Shown piece by piece: positions 1 through 7,666 of a stretch of DNA of 36,774 nucleotides. Source of the stretch: Syntrophobacteraceae bacterium (GTDB lineage Bacteria > Desulfobacterota > Syntrophobacteria > Syntrophobacterales > Syntrophobacteraceae); NCBI GenBank assembly GCA_003165235.1, contig PLSV01000138.1, positions 756-37,529 of the forward strand. The letters run 5' to 3'. The translations under genes and the position numbers were made by a program. A model generated the notes under the pieces. It saw only the letters and a list, made by a program, of their open reading frames with translations, ran no database searches and was not told the origin of the DNA. Within the stretch, counting starts at the first letter, position 1. Each line of letters begins with the position of its first letter.

Positions 1-549
1 GTGCAGTGGATGACCGCCGGCAGCGGCATTATTCATCAGGAAATGCCCAAAGGAGACAAATCAGGCCGCATGGGCGGGTTTCAGCTTTGGGCAAATCTTC
101 CCGCATCCATGAAAATGATGGCGCCCCGCTATCGAGACGTCCGAAGTGAGCAAATACCGGAGGCTTCACTCGATGGCGGCGTAAAGGTCAGAATAATCTG
201 CGGCGAAGTAAACGGTGTCCGTGGACCGGTGCGCGATATCGTGATCGACCCCGAGCACCTCGATGTCTCCGTACCGTCAGGTTCCACTTTCATCCACCCG
301 ATCAAACGGGGCCATACCGCTTTTGCATATGTGATCGAAGGGAAGGGCTACTTTGACGAGGATCGGGACTCCTTCGGCCATCAGGTCGTTGGCGACAACT
401 ACTTCGATCTGGATCGTGATTGTATCTGCGTCAATGAGAGTCTCATCCTGTATGAGGACGGCGACCATGTCTCAATCAGCGCCAAAGACGAGCCTCTCCG
501 GTTTCTGCTGGCCTCGGGCAGGCCCATAGGCGAGCCGGTCGCCTGGTAG
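1..549 (+). CDS. Pirin family protein, 3' portion, ending at an in-frame TAG
   Basis: This is a cupin-fold pirin. The window opens inside the gene: the first codons read VQWMTAGSGIIHQEMP, the conserved pirin motif whose His and Glu (HQE) are the third and fourth metal ligands. The N-terminal part with the first two ligands lies upstream of the window. The second cupin follows (SGSTFIHPIKRGHTAFAYVIEGKGYF), then FLLASGRPIGEPVAW. The frame stops at TAG (547-549), where family members usually continue WYGPIVMNT. The next codons, in the same frame, do encode GPIVMNT, so the pirin tail is cut off by one stop codon. Some pirins are reported quercetin dioxygenases or redox-sensing regulators; nothing here gives the substrate. 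It converges on the selenoprotein gene. Family identity is secure; whether the product works is unknown. Confidence 0.88.
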   Translation: MQWMTAGSGIIHQEMPKGDKSGRMGGFQLWANLPASMKMMAPRYRDVRSEQIPEASLDGGVKVRIICGEVNGVRGPVRDIVIDPEHLDVSVPSGSTFIHPIKRGHTAFAYVIEGKGYFDEDRDSFGHQVVGDNYFDLDRDCICVNESLILYEDGDHVSISAKDEPLRFLLASGRPIGEPVAW

Positions 550-648
550 GGCCCCATTGTAATGAACACGCAGGAGGAACTGCGCGCAGCCTTCGATGAG
601 TACCGTAATGGCACATTTATCAAGCACAAAAAGCCCTTGCGCGAGTAG
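550..648 (+). other. In-frame continuation of the pirin reading frame behind TAG
   Basis: Directly after the TAG at 547-549 the same frame stays open for 32 codons to a second TAG at 646-648. It begins GPIVMNTQEELRAAFDEYRN and ends with basic residues. This is the normal C-terminal helix of pirins, where the position of the stop is usually Tyr (TAT or TAC), one base away from TAG. The frame is otherwise intact, so the stop is a recent nonsense mutation, a sequencing error, or a recoded or suppressed amber codon. Confidence 0.8.
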
Positions 649-669
649 CGCACTCAGGTATTCCTTTCG

Positions 670-1536
670 CTACTCAGGATCTGCATGCCGGCCTGTTCTC
701 ATCGTGTCAAATTGTTTGGTCATGCTTCTGAGGTGACGTTTTTCCTCGCTTGACAGGAGATCGAACACCCGCTTGGAGTTAGCGTCCTCCACCTGATCTT
801 CCATGAGGAGATAGCGATCGTAAGCGGTAGTCTCAAGAGCAATGCACAGCTCAAGGACCTCAATAACCTCCTTGCCGTCCGCCCAACCTAGCGCCTCCTC
901 TAAAGCCACGCCCCCTTCCAGAAACCCGTCCTGAGAAGATCCCGAAACCAGGGAGTACGGGAAACCGGAATCTGCTTCTTTGCCTGAAATCGAAGCATAT
1001 AACCTGACAAGCTCAGATTTGTGGCGCTCCTCTGCGCTGGCCAGTTGGCCAAATAGTTGGGCAGCGGCGTGTGATGCTCTGAAAGTGTTCGCCATCTGCG
1101 AGTAGAACCGCTTCATCCCGTCTTCCAGAATCCAGGCGAGCGCAGCGTATTCTTCAGGGCTTCGCGCATGGGCGAAGAAGGACATCAGGGGTTCCGGAAA
1201 ACCTTGAGCAAGAATCCCATCCCATGCCCGGAGCCCTCCCTGCATGCTGTGGACCTCCTTGAACCCCGCCCGCTTTAAGACGATCGCAGCAGCACGGCTG
1301 CGGACACCGGCTTTTCAGTAAGTGATCGTCGGCTTCTTCGGGTCAAGCTCACGGAGACGGTCCGGCAGTTCCCCGACGGGAATCAGCTTCGCGCCGGGCA
1401 GGTGACTCTGTTCATATTCATCGGGCTGGCGCACATCCAAAAGATTGTAGTCCTCGGGCTTTTTATCTTCAAGAAAGTCCCGAACCTTCTGCACCTTCCA
1501 CTCAGAAACGCGTCTGAAGTAATCGAGCACACTCAT
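670..1536 (-). CDS. Selenocysteine-containing rhodanese fused to a ferritin-like (rubrerythrin-type) domain
   Basis: Read as one 288-residue protein with Sec at residue 74. Residues 1-115 are a rhodanese domain: LLDVRQPDEYEQSHLPGA, then TITY, then TGA (1317-1315), then KAGVRSRAAA and VHSMQGGLRAWDG. The TGA sits exactly at the catalytic Cys of the rhodanese loop CxxGxRS, and the frame runs on without another stop. Residues 125-288 are a ferritin-like four-helix domain with the diiron pattern E138..Y145, E169xxH172, E235..Y239, E265xxH268. A SECIS-like hairpin follows the TGA. The ATG at 1536 overlaps the upstream stop as ATGA, with GGAG just before it, so translation is probably coupled to the oxidoreductase. 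A gene caller would split it into a 75-residue rhodanese stub and a 191-residue ferritin-like protein. Role inferred: persulfide or selenide transfer, or peroxide reduction. Confidence 0.85.
1285..1302 (-). promoter_or_regulatory. SECIS-like hairpin behind the rhodanese TGA
   Basis: On the coding strand, nucleotides 13-30 after the TGA form a perfect 6-bp stem, CGCAGC paired with GCTGCG, closing a 6-nt loop CGTGCT. The loop contains GU and lies 19-24 nt behind the UGA, the distance and loop content expected of bacterial SECIS elements that bind SelB. Weaker outer pairing (G7-C36, G8-T35, T9-G34, G10-C33) can extend the stem past two mismatches. This was folded by eye. Confidence 0.65.
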
Positions 1537-2702
1537 AGGCTCCAACTCCCCTCTCCGGACCCCATTGAAAAATCCTTCAATTCACCTGAAACTTGAAACC
1601 TTTTCATGAAACGCCTGTCAATGAAGTTCTTGAGCAAGAACGCTAAGCCTCCATTGAGAACCAGCCTTTTCTTCCACATGATTCCCTTGCCGTCGCCCAT
1701 GTTCATGATGAGCATGTAGTTTGGATTGGGAGTAAAGCGTTTCATTTCGCCTCCATCGAGGGCGACTTCAAGATTATGCTTCAGAATGGGGTTTTGCCGT
1801 ACTGCATGAACTCCGACCTTTGCCACCGTGCACCCCTCAACACTGATGCAATCCCCGCCGCCAAAGAGTTGGGGGTGGGCAGTGCTCTGAAGGCGCCCGT
1901 TGACCGACATGCCTCCGTCTTCTCCGACGGGAATCCCGGATGCCCGGAACAGTGGAGGAGGCTTAACTCCAACGGCCACGAGGGCAAAGTCGAAAGGAAT
2001 GATCCGGCCATCGGTGAGTGTCGCACATCTGTTCTCGAAAGAATGCACCCTGACCCCCTCGACAATTGCGATTCGCCTTGCGGCAAGAGAAGCAACGGCA
2101 AGATGCCTGGCCCTTGCGGGAACGCCACGGAGAATTTGGTTTCCGGCGACCAGGGTGACCGCCGGGGTGGCCGCGTTCTCGTGCAACAGTTTCCAGGCAT
2201 TGGCGGCGATTTCAACGCCGGCCGGACCGCCTCCAGCAACCAAAACTCGAGTTATTCCCCTGGCGCTTTGACTCAAGATGAGGTTCCGAGCCTTGTAAAG
2301 GTTGAGGATGGGCTTTACGGTAATAATATGTTCATCGGTAGCAGCTAGCTCTGCGGTTGGCACAATGCTGCCGATGTTGAAAGATGCTATGTCATATGAT
2401 ACTTGCGCATCATTGTCCAAATAGAGCTTCTGAGCCGCAGGATCAACCACTGTGACGCTGGCCTCGATGAATTGACCGCCACGCTCTTGAACCATTCTCT
2501 GGATGTTGAAGCGGACTTGCCGGGGTTCGTAGAGGCCGGAAAGCATGCCGGGCCCCATACCCGAGTAGTAATGATGACGGAAGGAGCTGATTAGAGTCGC
2601 TCTGTGACCGCGCCTGACATAACAACCGAGATTGGCCAGCGCGGTTAGATGAGCATGGCCTCCTCCAACCAAAACGAGATGCTTCCCCACGGGTTCCCTC
2701 AT
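1533..2702 (-). CDS. FAD/NAD(P)-dependent oxidoreductase of the SelD N-terminal-domain type
   Basis: A type II NADH dehydrogenase-like flavoprotein of about 389 residues. The N-terminal FAD Rossmann motif is HLVLVGGGHAHL, a second dinucleotide motif is VLVAGGGPAGVEIAAN, and the FAD-closing motif is LFGGGDCI. The C-terminal NYMLIMNMGDGKGIMWKKRLVLNGG...FIDRRFMKRFQ closely resembles the pyridine nucleotide-disulfide oxidoreductase domain that precedes selenide,water dikinase in bifunctional SelD proteins (family known as Nterm_to_SelD). No SelD domain follows here. Instead the stop overlaps the start of the Sec-rhodanese, so the pair is one unit. The start could be GTG 2705 or ATG 2702; the Shine-Dalgarno signal is weak. 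Substrate unknown; delivery of electrons to a sulfur or selenium substrate is inference. Confidence 0.85.
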   Translation of the reverse strand: MREPVGKHLVLVGGGHAHLTALANLGCYVRRGHRATLISSFRHHYYSGMGPGMLSGLYEPRQVRFNIQRMVQERGGQFIEASVTVVDPAAQKLYLDNDAQVSYDIASFNIGSIVPTAELAATDEHIITVKPILNLYKARNLILSQSARGITRVLVAGGGPAGVEIAANAWKLLHENAATPAVTLVAGNQILRGVPARARHLAVASLAARRIAIVEGVRVHSFENRCATLTDGRIIPFDFALVAVGVKPPPLFRASGIPVGEDGGMSVNGRLQSTAHPQLFGGGDCISVEGCTVAKVGVHAVRQNPILKHNLEVALDGGEMKRFTPNPNYMLIMNMGDGKGIMWKKRLVLNGGLAFLLKNFIDRRFMKRFQVSGELKDFSMGSGEGSWSL

Positions 2703-2887
2703 CACTGCTTAAAGAGACTGTTTTATCGGAATTGCCTATCGGCCCCGCTCAGGGTTCAAGGAAACCATCGCGAACAGAGCCAGCCATAAGATCCGGCCGG
2801 CTCAAGCACTGGCAGTTCGATGTCCGGATTATTTACTGATAAGTTCAGAGCCTCGTCGTGGCAATAGGCGTAAGCCAGGGGGCCAGC

Positions 2888-3085
2888 GGAAAGGCAGTGA
2901 ACAGTGAGTAGTGAGCGGTGAGCAGAAAAAACAAGAACAGGAGCGAGAAGCGGGAAGCGGGAAGCGGGAAGCGAGAAGCGGGAAGCGAGGAGAGGGAAGC
3001 GAGGAGCGGGGAGAGGGGAGAAGGAGGACTGAGGACTGAGGACAGGGGACAGGGGACGGAGGACTGAAGGCGGAGGATAGAGAGA
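2888..3085. repeat. Purine-rich low-complexity tract of short degenerate repeats
   Basis: About 200 bases almost free of pyrimidine runs on the plus strand. It is made of drifting copies of GAAGCGGG, then GAGGAGAGG, then GGACTGAGGACAGGGGACAG. Unit lengths of roughly 7-9 bases vary, so it looks slippage-born and is not CRISPR. The opposite strand gives Ser/Pro/Leu-rich open frames (2829-3192) that are artefacts. The surrounding gap 2703-3381 shows no gene. Confidence 0.8.
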
Positions 3086-3381
3086 AAAACAACTGCGCTT
3101 TCGGGGGCAAAGCTTACATCGAGGGTTCGGGGCGGTCTTCCATGGCTATGTAAATTTCCCCACGCTCGACGAGGCATAGAGCATCCACGCATGCACAGGG
3201 CCTTAGACTTCGCGGGACCTGTGGACGGCTCACTGTCTAACGCCCTCTCATAGTGTCGCCTTCCCCATCGGACTACAGGCCGGCGCCCCGGATGGGTGAT
3301 TTAGGAGATCAGCCGGTTTATCCCGGCGCTTTCGGCACGGCCCTCGAGCTGCCCGGGAGCTCAGAGTTCAGGGTATGGCGA

Positions 3382-4098
3382 TCAGGCGGAAAATGGATTA
3401 GGAACTGCGTAGACGAAGCCAACTCCTCGAATTGTTTTAATTCGCTCGATTCCTTTATATTTATGACCAAGTTTTTTTCTAATGCGGCTCAAATGCATAT
3501 CCAAACTGCGATCGTAGGCTCCAAGATCCCGGCCGAGAGCGCCCTTGGCCAGTTGCTCTCGCGTTACAACATGCCCGGCTACCCTCAGCAATATTTCCAG
3601 GAAACTGAACTCAACTGAAGTCAAATGTATCTGTTCCCGGTTACGGCGCACGACACGGGTCCCGGCATCGAGTTCAATATCCCCGATAACTATTCTTTCG
3701 GGCGCCGGCATAATTTCATTCTTTAGTGAATTTTGCGTTCGGCGAAGAATTGCACGGAGTCTTGCAAGCAGTTCTCGAAGATCGCAGGGTTTTACCAGGA
3801 AATCGTCTGCTCCGATCTCAAGCCCGACGATGCGATCTATTTTCTGATTCCGGCCGGTCAACATGATTACAGGGGTTTCCAGTCTGGAACGGATGCGTTG
3901 CAAGACTTCAAAACCGTTCATGCCCGGAAGCATTATATCGAGCATGACCAAATCATATTTGCCCTCCCCTGCCAGGACCTGCTGCAAGGCGTCCCTCCCA
4001 TTGTGGATCGAGGTTACCTCGAATCCTTCAGGCTTGAGATAATCCGCAATGATTTCACAAAACGCCGCATCATCGTCAACGACCAGGAGATGATTCAT
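3382..4098 (-). CDS. OmpR/PhoB-family response regulator (CpxR-like), orphan
   Basis: A 238-residue two-domain regulator. The receiver (residues 1-118) has the acidic pocket D8-D10, phosphoacceptor D54 in VMLDIMLPGMNG, T81 and K103 in FLVKP. A linker leads to a winged-helix DNA-binding domain (about 135-235) with the usual LTSVEFSFLEILL, VTREQL, RSLDMHLSRIRKKLG and IRGVGFVY elements. The start at 4098 has GGGGGAG just upstream. No kinase gene follows on this strand; the only kinase nearby is the divergent BaeS-like sensor with its own regulator. It is encoded 48 bases behind the small exported protein and is probably co-transcribed with it. Target genes unknown. Confidence 0.92.
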   Translation of the reverse strand: MNHLLVVDDDAAFCEIIADYLKPEGFEVTSIHNGRDALQQVLAGEGKYDLVMLDIMLPGMNGFEVLQRIRSRLETPVIMLTGRNQKIDRIVGLEIGADDFLVKPCDLRELLARLRAILRRTQNSLKNEIMPAPERIVIGDIELDAGTRVVRRNREQIHLTSVEFSFLEILLRVAGHVVTREQLAKGALGRDLGAYDRSLDMHLSRIRKKLGHKYKGIERIKTIRGVGFVYAVPNPFSA

Positions 4099-4146
4099 AT
4101 GCGCTCCCCCTGTATCTGCAGTATGTTGCGAAAGAAGAGCTGCGCG

Positions 4147-4587
4147 CTACTTGCCACCCTGCGGCAATTCCGGTTTGGGAAGCTCCACGGTTTTCTGAAG
4201 CGTAAGCTGCGGGAGGCTATAGAGGTAAATGACGTGCCCCCCTAAGACATAGAGAACGCTGTTGCCGGCCCAAAGCCCATGAGGCAGAGAAGGAGGAAGA
4301 GGAGGAAACTTACCGGGGTCCTTCGGCCTGGGTGGGACGTCCTTAGGGGGCGCTGGATCGGGGAGGTCAACTGAATTTTGAAGCATCGTCCCGGTAACGT
4401 CGTATTGCAGTATTTTGCCGCCCGCCATTACATAGAGGTGTTCCGAGTCGGCCGAGATGCCCGTCAGCCCGAGTTTGAAAAAGAAGGCCGGCGGCGGTTG
4501 ATTTTCAGAGGTCTGCTGAGCGTAAGGCGTCCCGGTCATTGAGCACGCGACCAGGCAAAGAGTGACAAAGATCGGTATCTTTTTCAT
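4147..4587 (-). CDS. Exported proline-rich protein of unknown function
   Basis: About 146 residues. The N-terminus MKKIPIFVTLCLVACS is a signal sequence with a plausible lipobox LVAC; cleavage at PYAQQ by signal peptidase I is the alternative. The mature part has two similar stretches, LYVMAGGKILQYDVTGTMLQ and LYVLGGHVIYLYSLPQLTLQKTVELP, resembling two blades of a beta-propeller, separated by a proline-rich segment (PDPAPPKDVPPRPKDPG). I chose ATG 4587 because AAGGAT lies at a workable distance; ATG 4593 sits too close to it. It leads the orphan regulator gene and faces the BaeS-like sensor, which also carries a proline-rich external segment. I do not recognise a named family with certainty. 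Confidence 0.75.
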   Translation of the reverse strand: MKKIPIFVTLCLVACSMTGTPYAQQTSENQPPPAFFFKLGLTGISADSEHLYVMAGGKILQYDVTGTMLQNSVDLPDPAPPKDVPPRPKDPGKFPPLPPSLPHGLWAGNSVLYVLGGHVIYLYSLPQLTLQKTVELPKPELPQGGK

Positions 4588-4646
4588 ATTCATATCCTTT
4601 TCTTAGTTACGCTGCATTGTTCAAGATAGCCGGACAACCGCCGGCA

Positions 4647-4686
4647 GGCCGGGAGCAGGGGGTGATCCGAGTCCCCCTGTCCGGCC
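4647..4686. other. Strong GC-rich hairpin in the divergent intergenic region
   Basis: GGCCGG (4647-4652) and CAGGGGG (4656-4662) pair with CCCCCTG (4673-4679) and CCGGCC (4681-4686), giving 13 base pairs broken by a small internal bulge. It lies 60-100 bases upstream of the minus-strand exported protein and could be a structured 5' leader. No T-run follows on either strand, so it is not a canonical terminator. The rest of 4594-5044 holds a second hairpin and no gene I can support. Confidence 0.5.
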
Positions 4687-4760
4687 AATTACCACCGAGA
4701 GGTTCAGGGCAGGGAAAAAGCCTTCGGTGATGGCTCCCGAACCACTCGGACGAATGGACT

Positions 4761-4779
4761 CTACACACCGATTGTGTAG
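4761..4779. other. Perfect 7-bp inverted repeat CTACACA-5-TGTGTAG
   Basis: CTACACA (4761-4767) and TGTGTAG (4773-4779) flank the 5-nt loop CCGAT, midway between the divergent exported-protein and sensor genes. It may be an operator for one of the regulators encoded on either side or a small RNA hairpin; nothing decides between these. Confidence 0.4.
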
Positions 4780-5044
4780 AAAGTGTGGAGGCGGTGTGGA
4801 ATGAATATGGAGATCGATCACCAGGCCTCCCGCGAACGCCCAGCGCGCCAGATAGACTTGTAGCGCGGTCGGCCAGCCCGCTACGCGCTCGCACGACGCA
4901 AAGTGGTTATGTTTTTTCGGTAGGGCGCTATATAAGTCTATCATACGAGGATTGACTTCCCGGTCTGGATACGCCAGATATAGAGGGACCTTTTGCATGC
5001 AGTCGGTCAACGATCTGGGCGCTTCCGGCCACGGGCGGTTTAGC

Positions 5045-6529
5045 ATGAACCTTAAATTCAGGCATAAAGTATTTCTGGCTCTTCTGCTGAATAGCTTGAT
5101 CGTTGTCGTTTGCATGATTCTGATCGGAAGATACTTTTCCGAGCGTCATTTTGAAGAGTATATCAGCAAAGTTGAAGCGGAAACGGTCACTAAACTGCTT
5201 GAAGCACTGAGTCAGGAATACCGGAGAAGCGGCAATTGGGATTCGGTCCGGCAGGACCCTGGACTCTGGTTCGGCTTAAGATGGGCCGGACCGGGCATGC
5301 GACCGGGAACCGGGATGACCGGCCCGCCGTTCTTGCACTTCGATCCTCTATCGACGAAGAGCGAAAGAATGCCTCCTCCTCCACCCGGCGAGTTGATGCC
5401 GCCCCCTCCCGGTCAGCCTCCACGACATCCGCCTATTCCGCCCATCGCCCTGTTCGACGCTGAGAAACGCCCGCTGACCCCGGGGGATGGTTCCTCTCAG
5501 GACAGCTATCGGCTCACTCCCATCAAGGCGGATGCCCAGTTGGTCGGGTGGCTCGGCCTCAGAAAACACGAACGGACGACTCATCACCTCGATGTCGAAT
5601 TCACGAGGCAGCAGTCGCAGATCTTCTACGCAATTGGAGCTGTCGCCCTGATTTTGGCGTTCTTCGTGACGCTCGTTTTGTCCCGGCGCCTGCTGGCGCC
5701 TTTAAAGGAACTGGAGACAGGCACAAGGGCCTTGATCTCCCGCAGATTTGACACTCGAATCGCCGTCAGATCCAATGATGAATTGGGCCAACTGGCCGCC
5801 GGTTTCAATGCAATGGCCCAAGCCCTGGAAAAACATCAGCAAACACAGCAACAATGGCTGGTGGACATCTCTCATGAACTGAGGACCCCGCTGGCTATTC
5901 TTCGCGGAGAAATAGAAGCCATGCAGGACGGCGTCAGAACGGTCACCAGGCAGGGACTGGATTCGCTTCACCTCGAGGTGATGCATCTGGGCCGAATCGT
6001 TGGCGACCTTCACGATCTTTCATTTATCGAATCCGGGAGCTTCAGCCCGGAACCAACGGCCGTAAATCCACTGGAGATATTGACAGAGACGCTGGAGTGT
6101 TTCCGTACCCGGCTGAACCAGCGCGGCATACAGCTCGATATGCATGAGACGATGGAAGGGGACGTGCTGATTCTGGCGGATGCCGATCGGCTCAAACAAG
6201 TTTTCTCAAACCTGCTGGAGAATACGTTGCGATATGCAAAGGTCCCGGGTGTTCTGAAAATTTCCATCGAGGTTGGGGCGGGTGAGCTTTCGGCGAGTTT
6301 CGAGGATTCCGGGCCCGGAGTCCCCGAAGAATCGCTTGCATTCTTATTTGACAGACTTTACCGGGTGGACGGGGCAAGAAGCCGGGAGCATGGAGGCAGC
6401 GGACTTGGCCTGGCGATATGCAAGAGCATCGTGGAGAGCTTTGGGGGGAAAATAGAAGCTTCCAATTCTTCCACCGGAGGGCTCAAAGTCAGCATGGCCT
6501 TCCCGCGCCATTATGGGACGCCGCTTTGA
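5045..6529 (+). CDS. BaeS-like HAMP sensor histidine kinase with a proline-rich external domain
   Basis: A 494-residue membrane kinase. TM1 is about residues 8-29. The external domain (30-190) contains a proline-rich stretch at 109-134 (MPPPPPGELMPPPPGQPPRH). TM2 is about 194-213, then a HAMP linker (214-266). The H-box is DISHELRTP with phosphoacceptor H277. The ATPase domain has N-box NLLENTLRYA, G1 EDSGPGVP and G2 GGSGLGLAI. I chose ATG 5045 because it starts MNLKFRHKVFL at the first membrane helix; the open frame back to 4952 would add a soluble tail unusual for the family. The partner regulator follows 37 bases downstream. The ligand is unknown. Confidence 0.92.
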   Translation: MNLKFRHKVFLALLLNSLIVVVCMILIGRYFSERHFEEYISKVEAETVTKLLEALSQEYRRSGNWDSVRQDPGLWFGLRWAGPGMRPGTGMTGPPFLHFDPLSTKSERMPPPPPGELMPPPPGQPPRHPPIPPIALFDAEKRPLTPGDGSSQDSYRLTPIKADAQLVGWLGLRKHERTTHHLDVEFTRQQSQIFYAIGAVALILAFFVTLVLSRRLLAPLKELETGTRALISRRFDTRIAVRSNDELGQLAAGFNAMAQALEKHQQTQQQWLVDISHELRTPLAILRGEIEAMQDGVRTVTRQGLDSLHLEVMHLGRIVGDLHDLSFIESGSFSPEPTAVNPLEILTETLECFRTRLNQRGIQLDMHETMEGDVLILADADRLKQVFSNLLENTLRYAKVPGVLKISIEVGAGELSASFEDSGPGVPEESLAFLFDRLYRVDGARSREHGGSGLGLAICKSIVESFGGKIEASNSSTGGLKVSMAFPRHYGTPL

Positions 6530-6552
6530 TGCCCTTTAATCGCGTGTGGATC

Positions 6553-6562
6553 AAAGGAGAGG
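6553..6562 (+). promoter_or_regulatory. Shine-Dalgarno site fixing the BaeR-like start
   Basis: AAAGGAGAGG lies 4-5 bases before ATG 6567 and excludes the upstream GTG at 6546 as the initiation codon. Confidence 0.7.
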
Positions 6563-6566
6563 TGGG

Positions 6567-7253
6567 ATGAGCCGGGATATCCTGGTGGTCGAAGACGAAA
6601 TCAAGATAGTGGAAATACTGAAAGACTACCTCGTGAGCGCCGGCTACAGGGTTTCACGTCTTGATCGTGGAGACCTGGTTCTGCACCATGTGAAACAAAA
6701 CCACCCCAGCTTGATTCTTCTGGACATCATGATTCCCGGAATGAATGGCTTGGACGTTTGTCGCGGCATCAGGCAGTTTTCCACTGTTCCCATAATAATG
6801 ATCACTGCGCGGGTCGAAGAAATCGATCGATTGCTGGGTCTGGAATTGGGCGCCGACGACTATATTTGCAAACCGTTCAGTCCCAGGGAGGTTATAGCGC
6901 GTGTCAATGCAGTAATGAGGCGCACCTATTCCCCTAATGCCCCAAAGACGCTTGCCGCCGCAGAGCTGGTCATAATTGAGGAAACCCGCCAGGCGCTTGC
7001 CGGAGGGGCCGAGATGAAGCTGACGCCCTGTGAATATAACCTTCTCAAGGTGCTGTTGAGCTACCCCGATCGGATTTTCTCGCGAGACGAGCTGATCAAT
7101 GCAGTTCAAGGGTATGATTTTGAAGGCTATGAGAGGACAATCGACTCCCATGTGAAGAACCTGCGGAAAAAAATAGCAAACTGTCTTCCTGATAAAGATA
7201 TAATAAGCACCATATACGGAGTGGGCTACAAGTTGAATTCAAGGACGAATTGA
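6567..7253 (+). CDS. BaeR-like OmpR-family response regulator
   Basis: A 228-residue regulator, cognate by position to the BaeS-like kinase. The receiver starts DILVVEDEIKIVEIL, with acidic pocket E9-D10-E11, phosphoacceptor D53 in LLDIMIPGMNG, and the conserved Lys in DYICKPF. The C-terminal winged helix (about 125-228) ends with TIDSHVKNLRKKI and IYGVGYKL. The likely target is the gene just downstream, whose 413-bp upstream region carries paired CTTTACA direct repeats at 21-bp spacing, typical of OmpR-family dimer sites. The signal is unknown; BaeSR relatives often answer envelope stress. Confidence 0.92.
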   Translation: MSRDILVVEDEIKIVEILKDYLVSAGYRVSRLDRGDLVLHHVKQNHPSLILLDIMIPGMNGLDVCRGIRQFSTVPIIMITARVEEIDRLLGLELGADDYICKPFSPREVIARVNAVMRRTYSPNAPKTLAAAELVIIEETRQALAGGAEMKLTPCEYNLLKVLLSYPDRIFSRDELINAVQGYDFEGYERTIDSHVKNLRKKIANCLPDKDIISTIYGVGYKLNSRTN

Positions 7254-7313
7254 CAAGAGCAGCCTACTCCCCAAGGCGCCCCTGACATTGCTGCGGCTGC
7301 CGTTTGGACGGTC

Positions 7314-7607
7314 TTTACATATTCTCTTCCTGGAAAATTCTCCTACCCCTTTTCGATCCCCTGCATAAAGCAAGAACTGCATTACAAAACTTTACATCAT
7401 AGAGACATGCCTTTACACAAATGGGCGCGGATTTTGCTCACGCTATTCATCAAGCAGAACAAACGATAACAACAACACAATTATAAACGGGAAGATTAGT
7501 TGCAGAACTTTACATGAACCAGAAATAAATTTACACATCCTTAAAGGATTATTTGCCGATGTATATGTCACAATTCGAAAGATCAGATACGAAGATGCAG
7601 CTTTACA
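7314..7607 (+). promoter_or_regulatory. Array of (C)TTTACA direct repeats, probable response-regulator boxes
   Basis: TTTACA occurs at 7314, 7391, 7412, 7509, 7530 and 7602 in the gap 7254-7666, five of the six preceded by C. Two pairs, 7391/7412 and 7509/7530, are each spaced exactly 21 bp, two helical turns, so both copies face the same side of the DNA. An extra TTACA at 7382 is 10 bp before 7392. OmpR-family regulators bind such direct half-sites, and the BaeR-like gene ends at the left border. The gap holds no gene. Confidence 0.6.
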
Positions 7608-7666
7608 ACTTATGTCCCCTTAGCGCGTCGCACATTTTCAAGACATTACAGTGAAAGGAGAAAGCC

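Noticed and set aside
2888..3085. CRISPR array
   Set aside because: Units are short and continuous, without spacers of constant length.
2829..3192. Two Ser/Pro/Leu-rich minus-strand open frames
   Set aside because: Direct translation of the purine-rich low-complexity tract; no start signal and no domain.
3253..3618. 121-codon plus-strand open frame
   Set aside because: Its second half is antisense to the response regulator; no Shine-Dalgarno site or domain.
4621..5115. 164-codon minus-strand open frame
   Set aside because: Overlaps the start of the sensor kinase and the two intergenic hairpins; no family resemblance.
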